Assembly: GCA_903813345.2 (NCBI GenBank)
Contig: CAIIXF020000009.1
Span: forward strand, 29,484,740-29,548,739
DNA: 64,000 nt
Source: Owenia fusiformis
Taxonomy: Eukaryota; Annelida; Polychaeta; Sabellida; Oweniidae
Direction: 5' to 3'
Each line of letters starts with the position of its first letter. Position 1 is the stretch's first letter. The notes under the pieces were generated by a model. The model saw only the letters and a list, made by a program, of their open reading frames with translations. It was not told the DNA's origin and ran no database searches. The translations under genes and the position numbers were made by a program. This document shows positions 12,801 through 23,500 of the stretch, in pieces.

Positions 12801-13607
12801 TCAATCTTTTATAATTGTTCACCACATTATACCCTAAATACCTTGGATAGGTTACACTACAGAGCTGCCTTGTTAGTCTCTGGGGCCATTAAGGGCTCCT
12901 CTGAAATCAAAGTCTTAAATTCACTTAACTGGAAGACACTAAGTCAGAGAAGAGAAGAAAAAATGGCAACTCTAATGTATAAGGTATCCAAAAACAAGAC
13001 TCCTAGTTACGTACAATCTATATACAATGAACTTAAAAATCCAGGTACAGAGCGTGTACTTCGTGCCCAGCACGAATATAATATTCCAGCAAAATCTTCA
13101 ATGAAATTTACAAACTCTCCTGCCATAGCACCAATAAGAATATGGAAAATGATTTCACCTGAAGTTAAACGCAGCCCTTCAATATCAGCCTTCAAGTCAA
13201 GGTATAAGAAAACCAAATATAACCAAAACCCTAGGTCTGTGTTGACAACAAAATTGAACTTAAATCGATCTATTGAAATTAAACTAAACCGTTTAAGAGC
13301 AGACCTAGCACTTAAATCAGACTTTTTTAGGCATAATTTCAACAACTATCCAGACCCAAGTTGCCCTTGTGGACATGCCCAGCAAACCAAGTCCCATTTA
13401 TTACTTTACTGCCCTCTATCAACTGGAACAAGGTCAATCTTTACCCAAAAACTACAAGAGCTGCAAAATTTTAACTTTAGAGAATTTGCCAGTCTAAATA
13501 GTGTAGATAAAGTCCACACCATACTTTTTGGAGATCATAAGTTCTCAGATAAATGTAATGCTGATATTATGAACCTTACGGCAAATTTTGTTGATTCTAT
13601 CATTTAG
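9888..13607 (+). CDS. LINE ORF2: membrane N-terminus, 2A-like motif, APE endonuclease, reverse transcriptase
   Basis: 1239 residues from ATG 9888; the open frame extends upstream to 9855 without another ATG, and M26 (9963) is an alternative start. Residues 1-140 hold about three hydrophobic segments (such as FILFVCAGCILLSIPILYIW). A 2A-like motif, D142-I-E-V-N-P-G148-P149, follows. Ribosome skipping between G148 and P149 would release a 148-aa membrane peptide from a 1091-aa enzyme. The APE-type endonuclease spans about 155-380, with LSCNING, LINGDFNA and the catalytic SDH at 373-375. The reverse transcriptase follows with FLDLESAFDKV (D747), GVPQGSILGP and Y836-A-D-D839. The C-terminus has a Cys/His cluster (C1159-P-C1161, H1170, C1175). 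All catalytic motifs are present and the frame is unbroken. Confidence 0.93.
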   Translation: MQWRACIGTFRVTCTYRSCPNSFGKMTKLKPDVIFPLQILLCFLTYIKELTFILIIQEMCYVPFHALSFILFVCAGCILLSIPILYIWSIMQALYQVSRHTVKPKSKLFLCIGTLFMVPGLASYLLLCSNVIIRLIIILANDIEVNPGPRYQETNILSCNINGKIADGENSPRFVELGLTAKLQNCQIISVCEAGKNLDLDKLMIDGFHKPYQPQNFQGRGILMYVDENLAFKPRDDLSTLNEIGWLEIVIEHKKILLGTCYRSPSKTLIGDIEQFNTLLEQSVETAMRERKYDMILINGDFNARSKFFFYDHDIDNTAGTKLYETMTNLGFEQFIHEPTRITENSLSCIDLIFSNSPGLMIGTEVLAPIGGSDHSTIVCNLQLATSKNQPKITTKTWQYKDCNQQALNNDINSVNWNNIINNGTIDESTLNFSSKLLSIFDHNIPHKIKVRKPKDLPWFNDEIKKAVNNRDKYYKKFKRNNTLDSKLKYKNKVEMLNNLINKAKLNHEQEICENLHTYSSGEHFYWSAIKKLLGNKFSSGIPTLRNSSLTNICSTDEEKRKEFLKLFVGKFHFDNTRDTNALPFFPNRTNNLLTCNLITPLEIRTLIADLDTSKSEGLDGITNKMLTMSILSIEKPLALLFNRILTENIFPRSWKDGIIIPIYKNKGDKSDITNYRPVTLLSNISKLFEKIVHQQMMKFLLDNKLLYENQSGFLPGHSTDSQLLSITNFIMNAFEDKADVRGVFLDLESAFDKVRHNLLIHKLKSYGFNDNLLKLMKSYLDNRRVCTRLNGSLSEFSEENFINSGVPQGSILGPILFLLFINDLPEVIQSKCYIYADDTSIYVPVHKFENVLTSNTLLQHDLDNVYDWSRVWGLNFKPTKTKEIIFSKSIQNVRNFPILTLSNRIIERVNYHKHLGVILDNHLDFKEHIAQLKVKIDKMLNPLTALKNKISSKHLERMYLSFILPKLEFGSIFYNCSPHYTLNTLDRLHYRAALLVSGAIKGSSEIKVLNSLNWKTLSQRREEKMATLMYKVSKNKTPSYVQSIYNELKNPGTERVLRAQHEYNIPAKSSMKFTNSPAIAPIRIWKMISPEVKRSPSISAFKSRYKKTKYNQNPRSVLTTKLNLNRSIEIKLNRLRADLALKSDFFRHNFNNYPDPSCPCGHAQQTKSHLLLYCPLSTGTRSIFTQKLQELQNFNFREFASLNSVDKVHTILFGDHKFSDKCNADIMNLTANFVDSII
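10311..10334 (+). other. 2A-like ribosome-skipping motif in ORF2
   Basis: The codons read D-I-E-V-N-P-G-P, an exact match to the D-(V/I)-E-x-N-P-G-P consensus. The preceding 15-20 residues are strongly hydrophobic (VIIRLIIILAN), as in working 2A contexts. 2A-like sequences at the N-terminus of invertebrate non-LTR retrotransposons are established; activity of this one is inferred only. Confidence 0.8.
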
Positions 13608-13871
13608 CATTAGCCTCAACATTTCATCACCATTATCATCACTATTGTTATCATCATCTCAAATGTGGCCACTGAGACTCTTATAAACAATACATTTACA
13701 ATACATGTCTGAAACCATTTATATCAACTTTATTTTGCTACTTTTATTTAATAGGGAGGCCAACAATGTAATCTTACCTCGGCCTTCCTAGTATGTTAAA
13801 TATTGTTATATAAAATTATGCAAAGAAATAAAACTTAACCTTAAAAAAAAATAAAATAAAAAAAATGAATG

Positions 13872-15479
13872 GTTTGTCAAATGATATTAAAAATGTGAAT
13901 AAGGATTGATCACATACATGTAAGCACCATGTTGTATATATACAATGCAAAAGAAACAAAGCATAGTAATAAAAGTTTTAAAACAACCGTAATGATGCAT
14001 TCTGGGAATTGACAAATTGACATAATGATGGCAACATAAACCAATGATGCTAAAAGAAGATTGCATCGGGACATGATAAAACTTTGTTTTTCATACTTGA
14101 GTTCAGTTTAGAACCTGCTTACAGAGGCTTTTATACAGTAATGATTAAATTACTGAAAACTGTGTAAAAGAATTTATACGGATGATAGTGGACTTTGATA
14201 GAAATTGTGTGTGCCATTTCAGACATTTCATATAATCACTGGGTGTCAGCTGTCAACAGAACTCAGATTTTTCGAATTAAAATTCCAAACTACCATTCCT
14301 AGTTTTTCTTGTAATTTTAAACTCAGATTAAATTTGCCACCACCTAAATTATGATTTGACTAAATCTGAGTTGTAACCATCACCCAAGTTTCTGGTTGCA
14401 GATTATACTGATAATCTTTGCACCATGTATGTATGGTGCATGTGGAGTGTTTGAATTACATGTATCGGAAATGTTCTTAAAATGTGTGTATATATTGTAA
14501 TGTAAATAATTGTACAGCATAGTTTCAAATGGAATGTAAATAAAAATTATTTTGCATCTCTTAATTTAGAGAAACTAGATATTATTTCTTAATTTTTCGA
14601 AACATACCCATTAGCCCCATTTTCGAACTTGCATGCTATGTAACACTAAACTAGCAAGTCTAAGAAAAATATCTGTCTTTTACACCAGACAACTAAGGTG
14701 TCACTTTCAGAAAAAATTGGGAAATGGACTTTAAGGTGGCCTATAACCCTGTTCATTTTTTCATGAAGCCACTCAGTAAAATTATGATTTCTCTGTACCC
14801 CAATGTCCGATCAAGATCATTTGAGTATCTATGTGTTCCTCACACGTTTGCCTACCCAAAGTTTGCATGCCATATTGACCTAATTTATGACTGAAATCGG
14901 GAAAAGAAAAAGTTGTGATATTCTTTTAGAATTGCCTATAACTATTTACAAAAGACTCAAATCCATTTAGGCAAGGTTTAGTCAGAAAGCCCAAATGAGA
15001 CAATTACAAACCCAGAGAAAACTCGGAAGACTGCAGAGGTCATATATTTGACAAAAAATCATAAAATCGAGGTCTTAGTCCAATATGACAAACAGACAAG
15101 AAAACAGTTATTTGCATTTATGAATTTTAGTGGTCATACATCTCCAATATACTGTAGAACAGTAAATCAAGTGTTTGTGCTATTGTGACGTCACATATCA
15201 TATTAGAATTAATGATAATTATGCCCATCTTACAACAACTTTTCCGACTCATATCTATAAATCTTATTTGGCTATAAGTATGACAAAACTCTCAAGTACA
15301 AGACACATAATTTTTTGTTTTATTTTATTTGCTAATGCATTGATTGTTTCAATTCAAAATACAATGAATCGTGTTCCATAACACCTTCATAATCCTATAT
15401 TGTTTAGTTTACAAAAAATATCCAGAGAAGACCATGTTTTTAAACATGCAGCCCCTTGACGATTTCATATCCCATAATT
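13872..15479. other. Intergenic region and RBM22 3' UTR
   Basis: No exon was recognised. RBM22 is transcribed leftward into this region. The best polyadenylation signal on the minus strand is AATAAAATAAAA, the complement of 15319-15330, about 150 bp after the stop codon. The rest is AT-rich and may contain old repeats; nothing more can be supported. Confidence 0.4.
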
Positions 15480-18400
15480 TCACTTTGTAGTCCCTGGTGG
15501 AGCTAAAGCTCCTGTAGCCCCCATACGTGTGGGGTCCTGTGAGGGGTAGTGCACAGTCTGCATTGGGATCCTTGGCATGAATCCTGGGGGTCGCATCATA
15601 GGGGGAGGCCTCATGGGTAGCATTCCTGGGGGAGGAGGGGGTGGTCTCATACCTGAAACATAGTAAAATACTCTCAGTTAAAATCTATTCATGCCATTAC
15701 CATGTAAGGAATTTAAAGGTGGTCTTCAAATGTGATGTTCACAATCAAAACCCTTCATATGGACAGAGTTGGATCCTTAATGAAAATCAATATTATCATT
15801 AAAAGGCGTCACTCTCTAAACCCTTTTTTGAAATCTTAAAATTATGGTCGTCAAAGAAAATGTCTAAAATACAGAGTAAATTCTGATCAGAACCAGTTAC
15901 AGGTTGGACTTCTTTACCTGGAGGTCCTGGGGGTCCTCTCATGGGTGGCGGGGGTCCCCTGGGGTGTGGAGGGGGTGGTCTCATAGGTCGCATTCCTGGG
16001 GGTGGGGGTAACATCGGGGGAGGGGCATTCAAGTTGAAGAAATTGTTCTGCATCTCCTCTGGATGTGGAAGACCTGAAACATACATTACTATAAAATAAT
16101 ACACCACCAATGAAACGGTTCATCAACATTAAAATAGTACAGCAACAATGGACAGTACATCAGTGCAGTACAATACATAGCTGACAATACTTAACTTTCA
16201 CAATATTTTTGTCATATTTTAATGGAACAGGCCTTTTCCCTTGTAGAATTCCTCATTTAATCCTGGGTAGTATGATAAACTGAATAACAAGCCTATTACT
16301 TACTGGAGGGTAATCCAGGTACTGGCTCAAGATGTGCCTGGTCTGACTCTCCTTCCCTCTTAGTCTGACCCTGAGCTTGAGAACGTCCCCACTTGATGTT
16401 TAACCTCCGACCTTTCATGATCAACTTGTTGAATGTTGCCTCTGCAGCAGCCTCAGCTGACGTCCTTGTTGTGTATTGAATGAATGCACACTGTTGCCTT
16501 GTTACCAAGGTTATTGAGCGGATTTCACCAAACTGATAGAAATTATCCCTGCAAGAGGTTTGTATAAATGATGAAAATAGATAAATGGAGTGAATTGTGT
16601 CAAAGTGTCAAGAATAGTGTCAAATAGTTCCACTAATATAAGTGAAAGCAGAGCTGGCTTCCTCTGCAAGTTAAACTAATTTGGAGTATTTATTTAGTTT
16701 ATTACCTATTTTAATTTGCATAGTGGATCTTACTTCACCATTTGATAAGAATTTTGGATTTTCTGAGTTCAACTCGAGTTTCCAACTTGTGAAAAGAAAA
16801 ACTATAATGTGATAAATAAGTACCTCAGATCTTTTTCTGTGACATCTTCCCCTAGATTACCGACATAGAGTGTACTTATAGTTCTGTCCTCGGGTGCATC
16901 TAACTGTGGCATACTAGTGTATCTCTTCAGTAATTTGTCTGCTACAGGATCGTTTGTGCCGTAAAACCTGTCTTTGATATTCTGGTCTGAGAGAGGATCG
17001 TCAGGGTCAGAGGGTTTGTCGTGTCTAAAGTTATAACATCAAGTGAATTCAATTTCCCAATTTGAGAATTTTGTGAACATTCATTATTTATGATTTTTCA
17101 TTTCCATAGACGAAAGTCACATTTGAACCTGCTAGATGAAAATAACCATTTTAGCACCATTATAATTTTTATATCTACAACATAATTTATCTAAAATTAC
17201 CACCTACCTGTATGGGCATTCCTCCCCTCTTTTACACTCCCCTTTCACCCAGAAAGAACATATATGTGGTCTATTTCTTTTGTAGTATGGCGTTGTCCTG
17301 GCTAATTTCAGCAACATATCACTGGTAGCTTTTGCTTTCCCAAGCTCCCCTGGAGCAACAGTACCATCTGTCTGAGCAATCTGAATAATAATAGAAAATA
17401 TGATATTAAAAATTAAAATCTGATTGCTAGACCTGAACAGAGAAATGGTAAATCATTTTTACCACAAACATGACTGGCTAGTTTCATTTTGAAACCTGTG
17501 ATGCTTCTTAAATCAATCGATCAACTAACCTCTCGCTCCATGTTCTGTGTGTAGTATTCTTTGTTGACATCAGACTTGGGCATCTCATCTGCAATCTTTA
17601 AAGCTGCATCCCTCACTTGTACAGGTAAACCTACAAAGGAAACAGTTAAACGCATGTTAATTACTTTGCAGCATTTTCATACATTAAAACCTATTGAAGT
17701 GGAACACTTTGGTACCTCTAAAACGTGTTCCAATTGGGAGGTGTTCCACTTATAGAGGTTCATTTAACATTAAGTCAATATCCCAGATGCGAGTAGAAAT
17801 AATCTTGATTTACGTCATTTAAAATTCACAATTCAGTCAAACTGATATCATATTTGGAATCTACATGTAAAATTACATTTAGAAATGTGGTTTTGAAAAG
17901 AGTTTATCAACTTAAAAAATTTAATTTTCTTTGAAAATGTGACTTCTAGGTCGGGGAGATTCCCCATAGACCCCATGTTGTAAAACCCCAAAAAGTGAAA
18001 TATCTTTTCTTGTGTTGGGCAGATAATATTTTCTTTTACTGGACATATTTTTATTTGTATAACTATCAGATACATAAAGGTAATATGAAAAATGAACCAC
18101 TAAAACTAATGCATATTCAAGTTTAAGGGAATTTTGTAATACCCTGCCATGTTAATTCCCCCGAATCAGCCACCTGGTGGCGAAACTGTTACTTACTCGC
18201 ACCTGAGTAATTGGTCTGGGGACTCAGAAAAGTGTTCCACTAACAGAGGTCTTCCACTTTTATAGGAGTTCCACTTACAGATTTCACTGTACTCCCAAAC
18301 CCTGATTTTGAATTATACAACTGGGTTCAGTTTTCATTTGTAGATTCCTTAGCCAGTGTTTGGTAAATTTCAAATTTTTAACTGGCTTCAAAGACAGGTT

Positions 18401-21400
18401 CCTTCAATGATAGGAAATCACTGCTTGTTACGAGGTATATATATAAATATTATATATATATTAGATGGAACAAAGAAATCTCATAAATCATCTATATCAG
18501 TTTAAGAAACAAAAGCTATTATTAATGAGGATATTGAAAATTATTCAGAAATGTCCAGATTCGTTTGAATTGAAAGAGGACGTTTAGCTTTTCAAAATTA
18601 CTGCCAGACAATCTTAAGTCAAAATCATATGATATTATCATGAAATACAGGGTGTTCCAAAAGTAACAGGACTGGTGCTGGCATTTTGTTGAATATGCAC
18701 CAATCGTCTTCAAAATTTTACATAATGTACTTTTATGTATTGTAACTAAAACTGCAAAGTGTTGACAAAAATTATGAAACTGGAGTAGAGTTATGGTTGT
18801 TATGGTAACATGACATCACAATACCCGGGGCAACATTCCACTCAGAAAGTTACAGAGACTTGAAAGTCCCCGTCTAAAGTTTGAAAATATTTTTTTATCA
18901 TTCATTTACTATTTGTCAGGACTTAAAAAGTGATTTTAGAGATTTTTGAACAAAAAAAAAATTTTGAAAAAAAAGTTGTGAGCATTTCATTTTTCAAATA
19001 TTCAAATTTCCCGCCATTTTTCAAAAAAAGTTGAAATTTCTTAATCATCAAATATTTCTTAATGCATTTCAAAAAAGATTATCTTTTTAACACCAATGCA
19101 AAGATTGAACAAAGGACACACTATTTCAATAATAAAATGCCATATTTAATGGGCCACTACAATTTTTTAGCATATCAAAAATATTTTGAAACATTAGTGA
19201 TGTCACTAAGGTACCAAAAACTTTTTGAAAAAAATTGAATTTTTTTTTTCGATGTCAAACTTTCCTAAATATGCTAGACTTTCATAAAAAACCAATGTTG
19301 ATTGTCTTGTACCATTGGTTTCTATGAGAACTAAAATTTTGAAATGCATTTTTCTCAGAACCATTTTCATGCACTGATAAGTTCATTTCTCGCTTATTTA
19401 TGAACCGATTTTCTTAATTTTTTCGGCAAAAAACATGGGAGGATGAATGCTATGCATTGGTATGAATTGTGGCTAATTAGAAGATATGAGTGACCTCTAA
19501 AAGTTAGTTTTAAATAAATTCACAAATTTCGGAACAAAAAGTCTATCAAAAACCACTTTTTGAAATTTAAAAAAAAAGTTTCACATATCACACTTTGATA
19601 ACATTGGGTAAGACTACAATATAAGCCAAAGTGGTTTAAACTTTATATGGGGCCTTTAAGCATTTTGTACATCCCATATCAAAGTTAGAATCCAACAACT
19701 GGTGGGAATTACATTTGCTAAATACATCATTTTATATTCCTATGTATCTTTTACTTTGAAAAGTAGGGTCCTCTTTGGTCAGTCCAATAGTAGCACTCTG
19801 TATCCATGACTCAAACACATGAGTGAACCAATTTGATAACATGTCACGCAGGGTCGATTGGACAACTTGGAGAAGGTCATTCTCATTGTTAAAGGTCTTG
19901 CCGCGCTGATTAGCATTCCAACTCCATATAAAAGTAAAAACTAGATATTGCACGATCAGAAGAGTATGGTGCATGGTCTTAGACCTCAAGACCTAGCTCC
20001 GCTATAGCTGCAGTGGTCTTTAATGCTGACTTGCGGGCAGGCGCCTTATCAAGGTGGATGACTGGCTTCAAATTGGGTCTTTTCAAAAACTCAACAGTGA
20101 ATTGTGCAAACTGTTATACAAAATGATATTTCAGAAAATTGAATAAATATAATTATTATGAAATCATACTTGAATCTGAGTTTTATAGCAACACCATAAC
20201 TTCAAAGCAACTAATAAAACAAACAAGAAATGTTGTATTGTAATAGGTGAATTAGATACTTTCTTCAGTAATATAAAAATGTTAGATATTACATTTTCAT
20301 GAAAAAGTTGCCCCGGGTATTGTGATGTCACGTTACTATAGTAACCATAACTTTACCCGCATTTTATCATTTTTTCTGAAACTTTACAATTTTAGTTGCA
20401 CTACGTTAAAGTACAATTTGTGAAAATTTGAACACACTCTGTGCAGAATTGACAAAATGCCAGCACCAGTCCTGTTACTTTTGGAACACCCTGTAAAATC
20501 AGAACATGGAACGCAGTGAACGTGTGAGCAAAAACATTGTTACGATCTTTAAGAAAATAATTCTCAACTTGTTTCCTGTTGTTGTTAACTCTTTAATAAA
20601 CATCCACTTACCATATTCTAGATCAAGCAAGCATGTCTGGCAAATATTCTTAACTTTACTACAAGTCTGACAGACTTCTGTTTTCTTAAACCTCATCCTG
20701 GCCCCTGGACACCAACGGAATATTGTGAAGGGTCTAGCACATATTTTACATTCTTTTCCATGCTTTTCTTTAGTCTGAAAGTCAAAATTACGTCGCTTTA
20801 GTTTAGGGTAAGCTAAACAAAGTTAAAATTCAAAACAGACAGTGTTGATATTCTAAAGAAACTCAAATTAAATAAGATACAAAGTGTCAACATTCAGGAT
20901 ACTAAGGAGCATAAGTAATTTGTTTATTTCATTATCCTGTGCAGAAGTATACTTACCATACGAATGTAGGGATTGTCTCCTAAACATGTCTGGCAGAGTA
21001 TTGGGAAATCCTACAAATACAAATCAATAGGAGAACTGAACAGACATGAAATTGTGCAGGTTATTCAATGTTCTATTGATCAGATTAAATATTGATCAAG
21101 ATATAAACCTATGAGAGACTAACTTGATATTTTAGTTTGTTTGAGTTAGTCCCATCTAAGATGAATATGTCTTCTTCGAAATTCACCAATATGGAGATGT
21201 TTTAAGCAATTCTTCATGGTTGTTTATTATCGGAACTTTATTCATTTGTGTGGCAAAATATTTGAAATCTACACTTAATAATCTATGTGCTTGTTTTTTT
21301 TACTAAGGGCAATCTTAGTCCATATCCAATAGATCAAATATTTTGAGAATTCAGTTTATTGATCATCATATCCCTCCTGTGGGGAAAAAAACTTTTGTTC

Positions 21401-22828
21401 ACAAAACGATTAATTTTAGGAAATTAAAACAAACGACTCCGACAAAAAAGGCGATATTCGAAAACTGGACGAAATGTTGTTAATGTCTGACATTAGTAAC
21501 TGGCTGTAAATTCTAAGTTAGCGATCCAGAATATGTGAACTAATATATTGATCACTTCATGTGTGTTTTGGAATTTTTGGTGAGGTAAGCTAATAAGACC
21601 AAAACTCGCAATTCAAACTGTGATGTGGAAAAATGGCAAACATTTGATTTGACCCGTTTACAGCGACATAACTCACATCCGGAGAGTAAAAAATGTGCAG
21701 GGATTTATCTTTGGACGAAGGCCACGATATAGTGGCCTTAGAAGAAGGTAAGTACTGACTGCAGCAGATTGCCTGATGTTTCAATATCAAACCAATTTGG
21801 GGTACCCTTTTGGATGAGACTAACTCCGGTTATTTTCATCCTGTTCAAAACCAGTACAGTGGGGATCATAAAGAATTGCAAAAGCTATGAAAATTACATG
21901 CTGTCGCACATGTAATAAATTCTTACCTCAGTGTATTCAGTGCTCTATTTTCTCTGTCTTAGTAAGTCCAAATATAGTGGAATTTGTGTCCCTAATGACA
22001 AATAAGAACTTCAAAAGTTGAATTGGATATTCACATGTTATGCTGACTCTTCAAATGTTGAGGTGATTTTGTCGCCCGATTGCGCCGGAACGGAGGATTG
22101 GCTCCCAGAATGCAACATGACATGTGCCAGCTTTCAAAATGCTGTTCCGCCATTTTGAAACCTGTCATGAGTAAATACGGTAAACTGATGTTGCATTCTG
22201 GGAGTCAACCGTCCTTGGATAACAAACATGGCGATTCATGAAAACATTCATTCGATTTGGTAGGGATTTATCCATTATTTGCATGTATGAAGCTTTGGAT
22301 TCATTTATTGTGCTACTTTAGTGAACGGGAATTATTTTTCTACCGCTTGGGAGAGTTTGATACACAAAACTTGGAAATTAGCTCATTGTAACAACTTGTA
22401 AACGTTGAGTTTTATTTTTGTCCCCCACTGTACATCTGTAGCACATTGTCTCTAAATAGGGATCAAACTTTACAATGTGCATCAGTATTATGGCATTCGG
22501 TACAACGCCTTTCGGTACAATGTGCATCGGTATAATGGGTCTCAGTATTATGCGCGTCAGTATTGTGGGTACCGGCATAATGCGCGGACCCCTCTTATTA
22601 GACCTAGGCTTACTCCTTTTTAATTTTCTTTGCATTTTTCTCTTCATTTTGGCCGGAAGTGATGAAAAAGTGAAATTGTGTTAGTTTAGAAATTTGAAAT
22701 ATAATCAAACTTTCCTCAAATATTCTCTGTATCATTAAATGCTGATGTATTTCTAGAACATCGATTATACTTACCGCTTCTTCCCAATTTTGCCGATTAT
22801 ATGTATTTGCACTTTTCGAAGTGGCCAT
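15480..22828 (-). CDS. RBM22: Pre-mRNA-splicing factor RBM22
   Basis: Nine coding exons read from the minus strand: 22775-22828, 20957-21010, 20612-20774, 17530-17630, 17208-17380, 16824-17024, 16304-16548, 15918-16073 and 15480-15652. All have GT-AG introns and continuous phase, giving 439 residues (human is 420). The start is [18 protein letters not shown]. The N-terminal cysteine-rich region ([30 protein letters not shown]) is the zinc-binding Torus-like part. A CCCH finger ([19 protein letters not shown]) lies at about 165-183. An RRM with YVGNLG at 235 and CAFIQY covers about 230-308. The tail is proline/methionine-rich. By family knowledge it contacts the U6 snRNA stem-loop and intron in the catalytic spliceosome (NTC-related) in the nucleus. 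No defects are seen. The large introns 1 and 3 carry repeats and a mariner relic. Confidence 0.95.
17681..18292. repeat. AAGTGGAACACC-type short inverted-repeat element, split by a MITE
   Basis: Left half at 17681-17784 (GTGTTCCAATTGGGAGGTG, TTATAGAGGTTCATTTAAC) and right half at 18205-18292 (ending AGATTTCACTGTAC). Together they match the uninterrupted copies at 25918-26094 and 45965-46138. The 420 bp between the halves are the AGATGCGAGTAG MITE. It lies in RBM22 intron 3. The CAGTGAAACC-type termini resemble pogo/Tigger-like MITEs, an inference only. Confidence 0.7.
17785..18204. mobile_element. MITE with AGATGCGARTAG terminal inverted repeats, copy 2
   Basis: About 420 bp from AGATGCGAGTAG to TTACTCGCACCT. 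The interior aligns by eye with 5190-5603, including CCACCTGGTGGCGAAA near the right end and TGTAAAA(G/T)TACAT(C/T)TAGAAAT near the left. It is inserted inside another short element (17681-18292), which dates it as the younger of the two. No ORF. Confidence 0.8.
18648..20493 (-). mobile_element. Degenerate Tc1/mariner transposon in RBM22 intron 3
   Basis: The ends are CAGGGTGTTCCAAAAGTAAC and its complement, each next to a TA dinucleotide (18646-18647, 20494-20495), the target of Tc1/mariner elements. Terminal inverted repeats extend about 190 bp inward, to CAATACCCGGGGCAAC on the left and its complement on the right. Total length is 1846 bp. The minus strand at about 19740-20100 carries the decayed end of a mariner-type transposase. 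The element is defective. Confidence 0.85.
19740..20100 (-). pseudogene. Mariner transposase C-terminal remnant
   Basis: Read on the minus strand, one frame gives [16 protein letters not shown] and then [12 protein letters not shown] second frame continues [20 protein letters not shown], recognisably the decayed mariner block that follows the second catalytic aspartate (PYSPDLAPxDF-like). A third frame gives [12 protein letters not shown]. At least two frameshifts and loss of the N-terminal half make it non-functional. Confidence 0.75.
22467..22586. repeat. Degenerate 15-bp minisatellite in RBM22 intron 1
   Basis: Eight adjacent 15-bp units with consensus near TCGGTATAATGxGxx: for example TCGGTACAACGCCTT, TCGGTACAATGTGCA, TCGGTATAATGGGTC, TCAGTATTATGCGCG. 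Units differ at several positions but the 15-bp register is kept without indels. It lies about 190 bp inside intron 1 of RBM22 (21011-22774). Confidence 0.75.
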
Positions 22829-23500
22829 TTTTAAACTTCCCACAATGCGTTTCGGTTTCAAATTAAATATATTGAACTAGTTGAAGTTTATTAGTTCAGA
22901 AAGTTATTGCCACTAGTTCGGCTCAAAATTGTAAAAATTAAAAAGAGAATAGAACTCCTAGGGCACTGAAAGTCGTTTTTGCTTTGCCTATAGTTGATTT
23001 GCACTAGAAAATAAAACTTAAACTATGTACAATTTTGTTCTTACTGCAGTTTGATAATTTTCAAATCACGTGAATTCCCGCGAGATTTAATCTCTATAAC
23101 AACCTGCCGCCATATTGATATAGTTTTTTAAAATTTGACAAATATTCAACATTTAGTCACTGATATGATTACACATGATGTCTTATAGATAGTATTGACT
23201 GTACAGGTATTAAGGTAAGTATTGACCTGTAAACCGCAAAACTTGACACGAAAGAAATTTAACGCTAAATATGAATAAAGTGCAATTTTGTCAAAAAAAG
23301 TTTATCAAAATGAAATTTTAATTTCATTTTCAAGATCAGTGAAATTAGCTATGCTAGATCCATTCTAGATCTGAGGGTAAGACCATAGATTTTGTAGAAG
23401 TTTCAGTAGTTTATAACCTTGCTACATGAATATCTGGAAATATGATGTCAGGCTAATAATGATGTGCAAATTTCAGTGACTGTGTTTCTTTTCAAGGACG
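22829..23500. promoter_or_regulatory. Shared divergent promoter of RBM22 and the C2orf81-like gene
   Basis: The two start codons face away from each other across 672 bp, including both 5' UTRs. Candidate sites are a CACGTG E-box at 23067-23072, TCCCGCGAGA at 23076-23085 (one mismatch to TCTCGCGAGA, a motif of divergent housekeeping promoters), and GCCGCCATATT at 23106-23116 (YY1-like). No TATA box is evident. Sites are seen; their use is inferred. Confidence 0.5.

Larger units (their letters stand above)
7411..13863 (+). mobile_element. Full-length non-LTR retrotransposon (jockey/CR1-type layout)
   Basis: The element is about 6.45 kb. It has a short 5' UTR (7411-7556), ORF1 (7557-8564), a long 1.3-kb gap, ORF2 (9888-13607) and a ~250-bp 3' UTR ending with AATAAA at about 13826 and an A-rich tail. 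The octamer AATGAATG occurs immediately before the proposed 5' end (7403-7410) and immediately after the tail (13864-13871), which fits a target-site duplication from target-primed reverse transcription. Both ORFs are uninterrupted and the duplication is perfect, so this is probably a recent insertion. The clade cannot be settled without a reverse-transcriptase tree. An APE-type endonuclease plus an L1-like ORF1 points to the CR1/jockey/L2 group. Confidence 0.9.

Noticed and set aside
15914-16129. Minus-strand ORF overlapping the RBM22 proline-rich exon in another frame
   Set aside because: Shadow of RBM22 exon 15918-16073; the RBM22 frame is the conserved one.
22378-22684. ORFs on both strands at the 15-bp repeat
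   Set aside because: The 15-bp period keeps frames open by chance; inside RBM22 intron 1.
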